From positions 248,001 to 312,000 of the forward strand of contig NZ_FNEQ01000007.1 in assembly GCF_900100205.1 (NCBI RefSeq): a DNA stretch of 64,000 nucleotides, written 5' to 3'. This document shows positions 49,898 to 58,082 of this stretch, one piece after another (the stretch's first letter is position 1; each line of letters opens with the position of its first letter). This DNA comes from Duganella sp. OV510. Its GTDB lineage: Bacteria; Pseudomonadota; Gammaproteobacteria; Burkholderiales; Burkholderiaceae_D. Under the pieces are notes generated by a model. The model saw only the letters and a list, made by a program, of their open reading frames with translations, was not told the DNA's origin and made no database searches. The position numbers and the translations under genes are program-made.

Positions 49898-52302
49898 ACA
49901 CCTCGCATCAGAATCACGCTCCCTTCGATCCCAACTCCGGCAATCGCCTGGAGCGCTTCGTGTTCGGCTATCGCCGCGTGCTGCTGGCGTTCTGCCTGCT
50001 GGTGACGGTGCTGCTTGGCTGGCAAGCCAGCCGCATCGTTCCCAACGCCAGCTTCGACGGCATGCTGCCGATGAATCACCCTTATCTGCAAAACTATCTG
50101 TCCGAACGCAAGAAGCTGGTCTCGCAAGCCAACAGCCTGCGCATCGTGGTCGAGCACAAAGGCAACGGCAGCATTCTCGACCAGCACTACCTCGACACCC
50201 TGCGCCATATCAACGACGACTTGTTCCTGCTGCCCGGCGTCGTGCGCGGCCAGCTCAAATCCCTATGGACGCCGTCCACGCGCTGGACTGCCGTCACCGA
50301 ACGCGGTTTCGAAGGCGGCACCGTTATCCCCGACGACTACGATGGCTCGGCAGGCGCGCTGGCCCGCGTGCGCCTCAATATCGAACGCTCCGGCGAAGTC
50401 GGTCAACTGGTTGCGCGCGACTTCCAGTCCAGCGCCCTGATCGTTCCTCTCGCGGAGCGTGACGAAAACGGCAAGGAACTCGATTACGCCGCCCTGTCGC
50501 AAGTGCTGGAACAACTGCGCGCAAAATACCATGCCGACAGCATCGAGATCCACATCACCGGCTTCGCCAAAGTCGCAGGAGACCTGCTTGAAGGACTGCT
50601 ACAAGTGCTGGCCTTCTTCGCCCTGGCCGCAGCCATCGTCACCGCCATCGTCTACTGGTACACGCGCTGCATCCGCAGCACGCTGCTGGTGGTGACCTGC
50701 TCACTGGTCGCAGTGATCTGGCAACTCGGCCTGTTGCCGATGCTCGGCTACGCACTCGATCCTTACGCCGTGTTGGTCCCCTTCCTGGTATTCGCTATCG
50801 GCATGAGCCACGGCGCGCAAAAAATGAACGGCATCATGCAGGACATCGGCCGTGGCATGCACCGCCTGGTCGCCGCGCGCTACACCTTCCGCCGCCTGTT
50901 CATGGCCGGCTTCACCGCGCTGGCCTGCGACGCCGTCGGCTTTGCCGTACTGATGATGCTGGACATCCAGTCGATCCGCCGCCTCGCCATCACCGCCAGC
51001 CTTGGCGTCGCCATCCTGGTCATCACCAACCTGATCCTGCTGCCGGTGCTGCTCAGCTACACCGGCGTCAGCGCCAGGGCCGCAAAGCGCGCCGCGCTGG
51101 CGGACAGCCATGCCGATGAGCGCCGCACGCTGTGGACCTGGCTGTGCAAATTCACCCAGCCGCGCTGGGCGCTGGCCACGATCACCATCGCTGCCCTGCT
51201 GGGCGCCTACGGCCTGCATGCCAGCCGCCAGTTGCAAGTCGGCGACCTTGATGCCGGCGCGCCGGAGCTGCGTGCCGATTCCCGCTACAATCAGGACAAC
51301 CACTACCTCACGCAGCACTACAGCACCAGTAGCGATGTTCTGGTAATCATGGTGCGCACGCCGGTGCAAGGTGCGATGAAACTATCGGTGCTGGAACGGG
51401 TGGATGACCTGGAATGGCAACTGCGACAGGTGGAAGGCGTGGAAACCACGCAGTCGGTCGCCTCGCTGGCGCGGCAAAGCGCGGTGGGCATGAACGAAGG
51501 GAATCCGCGCTGGTACGAACTGCAACCGAATCAGGCCGCGTTGAACACCGCCAGCTCGCGCGCGCCGCGCAGCCTGGTCAACCCGGACTTCTCGCTGCTG
51601 CAATTGCAGGTCTACCTGAGCGACCACAAGGCTGCCACACTACGCCGTGTCAGCGCCGCCGTCGAAGCCTTCGCCAAAGAGAATGACAGCCCGGAAGCGC
51701 AATTCCTGCTTGCCGCCGGCAACGCTGGTTTCGAAGCCGCCACCAACGCCGTGGTCGAAAAAGCCAACCACGAGATGCTGTTGCTGGTCTACGCCGCCGT
51801 GCTGGTGCTAGCCTACGTCACTTTCCGCGACTGGCGCGCGGTGGCCTGCGCCATCCTCCCGCTGATGCTGACCTCGGTACTGGCGGAAGCGCTGATGGTG
51901 TGGCTGAACATCGGCCTCAAGGTGGCAACGCTGCCGGTGGTGGCACTGGGCGTAGGCATTGGCATCGACTACGCGCTGTACGTGTTGAGCATCATGCTGC
52001 AACAGATGCGGCTTGGTCTGCCGCTGGCGCAAGCCTATCATCGCGCATTGCTGTTCACCGGCCGCGTGGTGATGCTGACCGGCGTGACACTGGCGCTCGG
52101 TGTCGCTACCTGGGCACTGTCGCCGATCAAGTTCCAGGCCGACATGGGCGTGCTGCTGGCGTTTATGTTCATCGTCAACATGATCGGCGCACTGGTGCTG
52201 CTGCCGGCGCTGGCGCGCTTCCTGTTGAAGCCACCAGCGCAGATTGCAGCCGAACAGCAGCTGCATGAGCCCAAACTCAAACGCAGCGCCTCTTCGGTAT
52301 AG
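49894..52302 (+). CDS. RND/MMPL-family transporter
   Basis: An 802-residue inner-membrane protein of the hydrophobe/MMPL branch of RND. There is one N-terminal helix (VLLAFCLLVTVLLGWQAS), a periplasmic loop, five further helices (including LQVLAFFALAAAIVTAIVYW), a second loop and a second helix bundle with GVGIGIDYALYVLSIML, which carries charged residues typical of proton relay. No membrane-fusion protein gene is nearby, as usual for MMPL proteins. It is coupled by ATGA overlap to the YCF48-like gene and probably powers transfer across the envelope; the direction is not known. Confidence 0.88.
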   Translation: MNTSHQNHAPFDPNSGNRLERFVFGYRRVLLAFCLLVTVLLGWQASRIVPNASFDGMLPMNHPYLQNYLSERKKLVSQANSLRIVVEHKGNGSILDQHYLDTLRHINDDLFLLPGVVRGQLKSLWTPSTRWTAVTERGFEGGTVIPDDYDGSAGALARVRLNIERSGEVGQLVARDFQSSALIVPLAERDENGKELDYAALSQVLEQLRAKYHADSIEIHITGFAKVAGDLLEGLLQVLAFFALAAAIVTAIVYWYTRCIRSTLLVVTCSLVAVIWQLGLLPMLGYALDPYAVLVPFLVFAIGMSHGAQKMNGIMQDIGRGMHRLVAARYTFRRLFMAGFTALACDAVGFAVLMMLDIQSIRRLAITASLGVAILVITNLILLPVLLSYTGVSARAAKRAALADSHADERRTLWTWLCKFTQPRWALATITIAALLGAYGLHASRQLQVGDLDAGAPELRADSRYNQDNHYLTQHYSTSSDVLVIMVRTPVQGAMKLSVLERVDDLEWQLRQVEGVETTQSVASLARQSAVGMNEGNPRWYELQPNQAALNTASSRAPRSLVNPDFSLLQLQVYLSDHKAATLRRVSAAVEAFAKENDSPEAQFLLAAGNAGFEAATNAVVEKANHEMLLLVYAAVLVLAYVTFRDWRAVACAILPLMLTSVLAEALMVWLNIGLKVATLPVVALGVGIGIDYALYVLSIMLQQMRLGLPLAQAYHRALLFTGRVVMLTGVTLALGVATWALSPIKFQADMGVLLAFMFIVNMIGALVLLPALARFLLKPPAQIAAEQQLHEPKLKRSASSV

Positions 52303-52330
52303 AATGGTCATCATTGCTCACGAGACGGCG

Positions 52331-53218
52331 ATGATGACCAAGATAGAAGGCGCGCTGACGCCGATTCCAAGGCTACGGCTGTACGTGGAACGCCACCAGG
52401 CCGAAAGCTGGTTTGTCCATGTCGGCCACGTCGCCAACCGCGGCCGCTGGAAAATCGAACCGCACACCCATCCCGAATACGGTCAGCTGATCTTCGTGCG
52501 CGAAGGCCGTGGTGTGGTCGAACTGGAAGGCACCACCGCGCCTTTCTCCGGGCCCTGCGCCCTGTTGCTGCCAACCGAATGCGTGCACGGCCTTGACTAC
52601 GAGGTAGACCAGGACCGCTGGGTGGTGACCATCGAAGTCAGCTACCTGGCGCAGATCAACGCCAAGCTGCCGGAGTTCACGCAGCTGTGGTCCGGGCCAC
52701 GCATCATTCCGCTGTCCTACACACCGGAAGTCGAGCGCGAGTCTTATCAATTGATACGCCGGCTGGAACAGGAAATGCTGGCCAGCGCCGTCGGCCGCGC
52801 CGCCGCGCTGGAAGCGCTGCTGACCATGCTGCTGCTAACGCTGATCCGCGCCATGCCCACCGGCCAGTTCGAGCACGAAGGCGCCAATCCGGCCAATGTG
52901 CGCCAGGCGGAACGCTTCCGTGATCTGGTCAACCAATACTATGGAAAGAATTTGCGATTGCAGGAATATGCGTCGATGATGGCAGTGTCGGTGGCCCAGT
53001 TGCGTGCCGCCTGCTCCACCGCACTGGGACAGAGCCCTACCAAGCTGATTCACTCGCGCATCGTCACCGAGGCCAAGCGCAGCCTGATCTTCAGCGACCT
53101 GCCGGTGGAGCAGATCGCCTTCCGGCTGGGCTTCGACGACGCGGCGTATTTCACACGCTTCTTCCGCCGCGAAGTCGGGCAAACGCCCAGCCAGTTCCGT
53201 ACCACGTCGAAGAATTAA
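52331..53218 (+). CDS. AraC-family transcriptional regulator 2 (cupin sensor domain)
   Basis: A 295-residue paralogue of the AraC gene at the other end of the cluster. It shares WFVHVGHVANRGRWKIEPHT, LLPTECVHGLDYEVDQDRWV and a C-terminal double HTH (YASMMAVSVAQLRAACSTAL; QIAFRLGFDDAAYFTRFFRR). ATG 52331 was chosen by alignment with that paralogue; upstream starts at 52244 and 52304 are in frame but lie over or just after the RND stop. It is the last gene of the 13-gene run and its stop overlaps the converging PD40 gene by four bases. It may control the MCP operon, the catabolic operon, or both. Confidence 0.88.
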   Translation: MMTKIEGALTPIPRLRLYVERHQAESWFVHVGHVANRGRWKIEPHTHPEYGQLIFVREGRGVVELEGTTAPFSGPCALLLPTECVHGLDYEVDQDRWVVTIEVSYLAQINAKLPEFTQLWSGPRIIPLSYTPEVERESYQLIRRLEQEMLASAVGRAAALEALLTMLLLTLIRAMPTGQFEHEGANPANVRQAERFRDLVNQYYGKNLRLQEYASMMAVSVAQLRAACSTALGQSPTKLIHSRIVTEAKRSLIFSDLPVEQIAFRLGFDDAAYFTRFFRREVGQTPSQFRTTSKN

Positions 53219-55092
53219 TTCGACGGCAGGTACAGAGGCATCGAATCTTCCCAGCGGCTGTCGGTCAGCATGCGCTTGTTGCTGCCGTCGGCATTCATCA
53301 CGTAGATCTGGCCGTACTGCTGGAAGGTCTGCTCGTACAGCGCCGCCTCGTCGCGGAAGCCGTGCTGCGAACCGCTCCACATGATGCGGCCATCGGCTGC
53401 CCACACGGCGTGGCCATCGCTGGATTCGTGGTCAGTGGCGCGGAACAAATCGCTGCCGTCCGGACGGATGGTGTAGACATCGTAGTTGCCATCATCGCGG
53501 CGGCGTGTGAAGACGATGCGCTGGCCGTCCGGCGACCAGCCCGGCAGATTGTCGATACCGTTGGTCAGCACGCGGGTCTTGCGCGTCTCCAGATTGAGGA
53601 TGCGCAGGCCCTTCTCTTGTGCGCTCCAGACGCGGAACACGATTTCCTTGCCGTCCGCCGAGTAGCTCGGGAAGCCGGAGTGCAGCTTGCCATCGGTCAG
53701 TTGCTCCAGGTCGCTGCCATCGCGGCGCACGCGCCAGATGCCGGCGGTCATGGTGTTACGCTCGGCGAACCAGTAACCGAGGCCGAAGGTGATCCATTCG
53801 CCATCCGGCGACCAGCATGGCTGGAAGGCGCCAGCGAGCCCCATGCGCACCTTGGCTTCATCGAGACCACGACCGCTGGATTCGAATACCTTGCGCTTGT
53901 CCGAACCGTCCGGGCGCATGATCCAGATCGAGCTGTTGCCAAGCTGCTTGTCGGTGTAGACGATCCAGCCGTCGCGCGACATCAGCGGGTAGACGTCAAC
54001 GTGGCGGTAGTCATATGCCGGATCCCAGCTGAACAGAGGCTTCATCAGCGGGCGCACCGGCTTGAACGCCACCTTCTCGTAGATGACCGACTTGCCCTCG
54101 GCCGACCAGCTTGGCGAGCGTATGAAGGGCTGCTTTACTGGCGGGCGGTTCGACGTATACGCCAGGCCTTCGTTCGGGCCGTACTTGATCAGGTAGCCGA
54201 TTTCGCTATTGCTGAGGTATTGCGGTTGCAGCTTGAGGTCAGTGCCGCTGGTGTGTTCGACGCGGTCCTTGCCGGTGGCGGCATCGACCGACACGATCTG
54301 CGAATACGCCTTGCCGATGTAGTTCGGACGACGTGCACCCCAGGTGGCTTCCACCGTCATCTCGTAAAACACGATGCGCTTGCCATCCGGCGACCATTGC
54401 GGTGAGCCGAGGCAGTAGCCCTTCTTCGCCACCACCTGGCGGAAACCGCTGCCATCCGGGCGGATGATGTAGATCGCCAGTTCCTGCGTGTGTTCCCAGC
54501 CCTGGCCCTTATCGTGCCCGGTCCATTCGGTATCGCGGTCACTGGACAGCGCGATCCATTTGCCATCCGGCGACCACGATGGGCGGAAGTAGCAATCCGG
54601 CTTGCCATCCTTGCCTTTGACGTTGCCGATGCCGGTGATCTGCTTCACTTTGCCGCTGGCCATGTCGCGCACCCAAATATTGGCCCGGTAGCCATTGGCG
54701 GTGGAGACGAAGGCCAGTGTTTTGCCATCCGGTGACAGCACGCCGGCGTCTTCCATGGAATCGGTGTTGACCAGCACTTCGGCGCCGCTGCCGTCGGCGC
54801 GGGCGCGATAGATGTCGGACTGGCCGTCAGCGCGGCGTTCGGAAGTGAACAGCAGCCACTTGCCATCCGGGGAGCGGCTGGCGTTGTAGTCGAAGGTGGA
54901 ATCGGCCAGCAGCTTGCGCTCGTTGCTGCCATCCAGGTTGGCGATGTAAAGCTCGGACACCGAAGGTGCGATGCGGTTCATCAGCATCACGCCTTTTTTC
55001 TTCACTTCCGCCGCCTTGGCGACCACGGCCAGCGGCAACTGCGCTGCGACGGCGGCCGTGCCAAACAGGCGAAGGACTTTTCTGCGATCCAT
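53215..55092 (-). CDS. Exported PD40/TolB-like beta-propeller protein, Tat-type signal
   Basis: A 625-residue protein, starting at ATG 55092 with AGGAG upstream; the longer frame to 55143 lacks a site. The N-terminus MDRRKVLRLFGTAAVAAQ carries a twin-arginine-like motif and a cleavable hydrophobic stretch. The mature protein is a run of WD40-like repeats of the form RSPDGKWLLFTSERRADGQS and PSWSPDGKWIALSSDRD, so a TolB/DPP-like propeller without a visible peptidase domain. It faces the MCP gene across the gap holding copy B of the shared element. The function is unknown; ligand binding in the periplasm is plausible. Confidence 0.82.
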   Translation of the reverse strand: MDRRKVLRLFGTAAVAAQLPLAVVAKAAEVKKKGVMLMNRIAPSVSELYIANLDGSNERKLLADSTFDYNASRSPDGKWLLFTSERRADGQSDIYRARADGSGAEVLVNTDSMEDAGVLSPDGKTLAFVSTANGYRANIWVRDMASGKVKQITGIGNVKGKDGKPDCYFRPSWSPDGKWIALSSDRDTEWTGHDKGQGWEHTQELAIYIIRPDGSGFRQVVAKKGYCLGSPQWSPDGKRIVFYEMTVEATWGARRPNYIGKAYSQIVSVDAATGKDRVEHTSGTDLKLQPQYLSNSEIGYLIKYGPNEGLAYTSNRPPVKQPFIRSPSWSAEGKSVIYEKVAFKPVRPLMKPLFSWDPAYDYRHVDVYPLMSRDGWIVYTDKQLGNSSIWIMRPDGSDKRKVFESSGRGLDEAKVRMGLAGAFQPCWSPDGEWITFGLGYWFAERNTMTAGIWRVRRDGSDLEQLTDGKLHSGFPSYSADGKEIVFRVWSAQEKGLRILNLETRKTRVLTNGIDNLPGWSPDGQRIVFTRRRDDGNYDVYTIRPDGSDLFRATDHESSDGHAVWAADGRIMWSGSQHGFRDEAALYEQTFQQYGQIYVMNADGSNKRMLTDSRWEDSMPLYLPSN

Positions 55093-55195
55093 GTGTGCTC
55101 CTAGTAGTTGTTGTGTGACCGGACACAACGCCGGCCATGACACACAGTATGGCCACCGAGGCGGGCCCTGTCCTTAAACAAAAGTGAAAATCGCT

Positions 55196-55231
55196 GGTAC
55201 TTTTTTACGGTCGCAGGCGTTAAAAAGTACC
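55196..55231. promoter_or_regulatory. Inverted repeat in the PD40/MCP divergent gap
   Basis: GGTACTTTTT (55196-55205) and AAAAAGTACC (55222-55231) are perfect 10-bp arms around a 16-base spacer. The right arm overlaps the first bases of copy B of the shared 37-bp element. It could be an operator for the divergent PD40 and MCP genes. Confidence 0.5.
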
Positions 55232-55259
55232 GGTGAATGTCATTTTTGTACAGAGACGC
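55223..55259 (+). promoter_or_regulatory. Shared 37-bp regulatory element, copy B (chemoreceptor operon)
   Basis: This stretch matches 37115-37151 at 31 of 37 positions, with no gaps. It ends 28 bp before the chemoreceptor start. It suggests that the MCP-MFS-lactonase genes, and possibly the divergent PD40 gene, respond to the same AraC-type activator as the catabolic operon. Confidence 0.7.
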
Positions 55260-55287
55260 AAATATAGCCTTCCACTATTCTCGCTTC

Positions 55288-56853
55288 ATGAGACAACTTT
55301 CCTATAAAGGCGTCGGCATTGCACGGCGCCTGCATCTGGTATGCGGTGCGCTGTCGCTGGCGTTTGCTGGCGTGGCTGTCTTCGCCTATTTCAATTTAAA
55401 CCACGTTATCGAGCTGGCACGTCAGACCGACAGCCTGCGCGTGCCGCAGTTGCAGCGCGTGTCCACCACGGAACTGGAGGTGACGCGCGTGCTGCTGCTG
55501 CTGCGCCAGTCCATCCTCGCGCGCAACGAGAAGGAATTGAGGCGGCAACTGGTTGGCATCGGCGACAAGCGCCAGCAAATCACCGCCGCCATGCAAGCGT
55601 ATCAGCAAAACCTGCTGACCGACGAGGAACGGGCGCGCTTCGCCAAGGTGCCGCAGTTGCTGGAGACTTTTTGGGCCGTGGCCGCCGAGGATACGCGGCT
55701 GATCCAGGGCGGCCAGAAAGAGGAAGCACTGGCCTTCCTGATGGATAAGACCGTGCCTGCCCGCACCGAGCTGCTGGCAGCGCTGCGCGATGCCGTCAAA
55801 CTTCAGGGCAGCAGCTTGCACGATGAATTGGGCGAGGTGGTGGTCGAAGCGCAGCGTACGCTCAATGTTTTATTGACACTGACCGGCGTGTCGATCATCG
55901 GCCTGGCATTGTTGTCCTGGTATGTGGCGGCGGTGCTGGGCCGGCGCGTGGCCGCCTCAAGAGCCGTCGCCGAGCGTGTCCGCGATGGCGACCTGACCAT
56001 CGCGGTACGCGATGATGCGCGCGACGAGTTCTCGCCGCTGCTGGCTGCGCTGAACGACATGCAAGGATCGCTGACGCGAGTAGTGTCGGATGTGCGCAGC
56101 AACTCGGAAAACGTGGCCAGCGCCAGCGCCGATATCGCACAAGGCAGCCAGGCGCTCAGCGAACGCACCGAGCAGCAGGCCAGCGCATTGCAGCAAACCG
56201 CCGCCACCATGGAGCAATTGGGCACGACAGTGCGCACCAATGCGGACAGCGCGGCCCAGGCCAGGCAGCTCGCGCTGGGCGCATCCTCGGTGGCGGCGCG
56301 CGGCGGCGCGGTGGTCGACCAGGTCATCGCGACCATGAAGGGCATCCAGCAGAGCTCCGCACGCATTGCCGACATTATCGGCGTCATCGATGGCATCGCC
56401 TTCCAGACCAATATCCTGGCGCTGAATGCGGCGGTAGAAGCAGCGCGCGCAGGTGAACAGGGACGTGGCTTTGCGGTGGTCGCCAACGAGGTGCGCAACC
56501 TGGCGCAGCGCAGCGCCACTGCCGCACACGAAATCAAGGAACTTATCAACGCCAGCGTGGCGCAGACCAGCGAGGGCAGCGCGCTGGTGGGTGAAGCCGG
56601 TGCGACGATGGAGGAAATTGTTGCTGCCATCGGCCGCGTGGCGGATATCATCACCGAAATCAGCGCGGCCAGCGATGAGCAGAGCAGCAGCGTCGGCCAG
56701 ATCGGCCAGGCAGTGGCGCAGATGGACCGCGTGACGCAGCAGAACGCAGCGCTGGTGGATGAAAGCGCCGAAGCAGCCGCGCAGTTGAAAGGTCAGGCGG
56801 CACAGCTGGTGCTGGCGGTGGCGGTGTTCAAGCAAGGTGCGGAGATTCTGTGA
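55288..56853 (+). CDS. Methyl-accepting chemotaxis protein
   Basis: A 521-residue chemoreceptor from ATG 55288 (MRQLSYKGVGIARRLHLV); an upstream ATG at 55237 lies inside the shared regulatory element. The membrane helix LHLVCGALSLAFAGVAVFAY is followed by a four-helix periplasmic ligand domain (about residues 45-185) and a second helix (VSIIGLALLSWYVAAVLG). HAMP and the signalling domain follow, with the hairpin tip FQTNILALNAAVEAARAGEQ then GRGFAVVANEVRNLAQRS. There is no C-terminal CheR-tethering pentapeptide. Its promoter region suggests it senses the substrate or an intermediate of the catabolic cluster. Confidence 0.92.
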   Translation: MRQLSYKGVGIARRLHLVCGALSLAFAGVAVFAYFNLNHVIELARQTDSLRVPQLQRVSTTELEVTRVLLLLRQSILARNEKELRRQLVGIGDKRQQITAAMQAYQQNLLTDEERARFAKVPQLLETFWAVAAEDTRLIQGGQKEEALAFLMDKTVPARTELLAALRDAVKLQGSSLHDELGEVVVEAQRTLNVLLTLTGVSIIGLALLSWYVAAVLGRRVAASRAVAERVRDGDLTIAVRDDARDEFSPLLAALNDMQGSLTRVVSDVRSNSENVASASADIAQGSQALSERTEQQASALQQTAATMEQLGTTVRTNADSAAQARQLALGASSVAARGGAVVDQVIATMKGIQQSSARIADIIGVIDGIAFQTNILALNAAVEAARAGEQGRGFAVVANEVRNLAQRSATAAHEIKELINASVAQTSEGSALVGEAGATMEEIVAAIGRVADIITEISAASDEQSSSVGQIGQAVAQMDRVTQQNAALVDESAEAAAQLKGQAAQLVLAVAVFKQGAEIL

Positions 56854-58082
56854 GCACACAGCTGGCCGCCGCCATGCGGCACTATCTCGTCGCGCGCTTT
56901 CTTGGCGTGATGGGCAATAACATCATCGCGGTGGCGCTGGGCTGGCAGATGTATGAGTTGACCTCCAGCGGCTGGTATCTCGGCCTGGTCGGGCTGGTGC
57001 AGTTCGTGCCGGCGCTGCTGCTGACGGTGCCGGCCGGGCTGCTGGTCGATTCTGCCGACCGGCGCGTGGTGTTTGCCATCAGCCTGGCCTTGCAGGGCGT
57101 GGCGTCGGCGATGCTGGCGTGGGGCAGTCATGCCGGCTGGGCCGGGCCGGGGGCGATCCTGCTGGTGTGCGTGTTGATTGGTGTGGCGCGCTCCTTGCAA
57201 CTGCCAGCGCAGCAGGCGCTGATACCGGCGCTGGTGCCTGCTTCGGGATTGCCGCAGGCCTTGGCGCTCAATGCGTCGGTCAACAAGCTGGCGATGATCA
57301 GCGGGCCGGCGCTGGGTGGTTTTCTGTACGCAGGTGGCGCGGCGCTGGTGTACGGAGTTTGCGCCGTGGCGTTTCTCCTCTCCGCCGTGATGGCGATGCT
57401 GATCGCGACACCCGCCGTTGTGCGTATGCGCGAGCGCGTCACGTTGGGCGCGATGTTTGCCGGCATCGGCTTTATTCGCAAAAATCCAGTGATACTGGGC
57501 GCGATGTCGCTCGATATGTTCGCCACACTGCTTGGCGGCGGCATGCCGTTGTTGCCGATGTTTGCCAAGGATATCCTGCACACTGGTGCCTGGGGACTGG
57601 GACTGCTGCGCGCCGCACCGGCGATCGGCGGCCTGCTGATGACGGCGCTGATGACACGCTGGCCGCTGGAACACAAGATCGGCCAGCGCATGTATGGCGC
57701 GGTGTTTGCGTATGGGTTGATCTCGATAGCCTTCGCGTTCTGCACCAATCTGCTTGCGTCCTTGCTGGTGCTGGCCTTGCTGGGCGCCGCCGATGTGGTC
57801 AGCACGGTGCTGCGGCATTCGGTGGTGCAGATCGAAACCGATGATGGCTTGCGTGGACGCGTCGGCGCGGTGCATGCCACCAGCATCGCGGCCAGCAATC
57901 AGCTTGGCCAGTTTCGCGCCGGTGTGGCGGCGGAGTGGCTAGGCCCTGTTGGCGCACTATTGGCCGGCGGGGTGGCGACGCTGCTGATTGCCGCTTGGTG
58001 GACCCGCTTATTTCCCGATCTGCTGCACCGTGACCGGCTGTTCCGGCCTACAATTCCCGTTCACATTGGAGCGAAACAATGA
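56850..58082 (+). CDS. MFS transporter (EntS/MFS_3-like)
   Basis: A 410-residue membrane protein with about twelve hydrophobic segments. It begins at a GTG whose GTGA overlaps the MCP stop. It has YLVARFLGVMGNNIIAVALG, VPAGLLVDSADRRVVFAISL and LQLPAQQALIPALVPASGLP, as in the enterobactin-exporter-like MFS_3 group. It could export a toxic intermediate or import a substrate; the direction is not known. It is coupled by overlaps on both sides to the MCP and lactonase genes. Confidence 0.86.
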   Translation: MSTQLAAAMRHYLVARFLGVMGNNIIAVALGWQMYELTSSGWYLGLVGLVQFVPALLLTVPAGLLVDSADRRVVFAISLALQGVASAMLAWGSHAGWAGPGAILLVCVLIGVARSLQLPAQQALIPALVPASGLPQALALNASVNKLAMISGPALGGFLYAGGAALVYGVCAVAFLLSAVMAMLIATPAVVRMRERVTLGAMFAGIGFIRKNPVILGAMSLDMFATLLGGGMPLLPMFAKDILHTGAWGLGLLRAAPAIGGLLMTALMTRWPLEHKIGQRMYGAVFAYGLISIAFAFCTNLLASLLVLALLGAADVVSTVLRHSVVQIETDDGLRGRVGAVHATSIAASNQLGQFRAGVAAEWLGPVGALLAGGVATLLIAAWWTRLFPDLLHRDRLFRPTIPVHIGAKQ

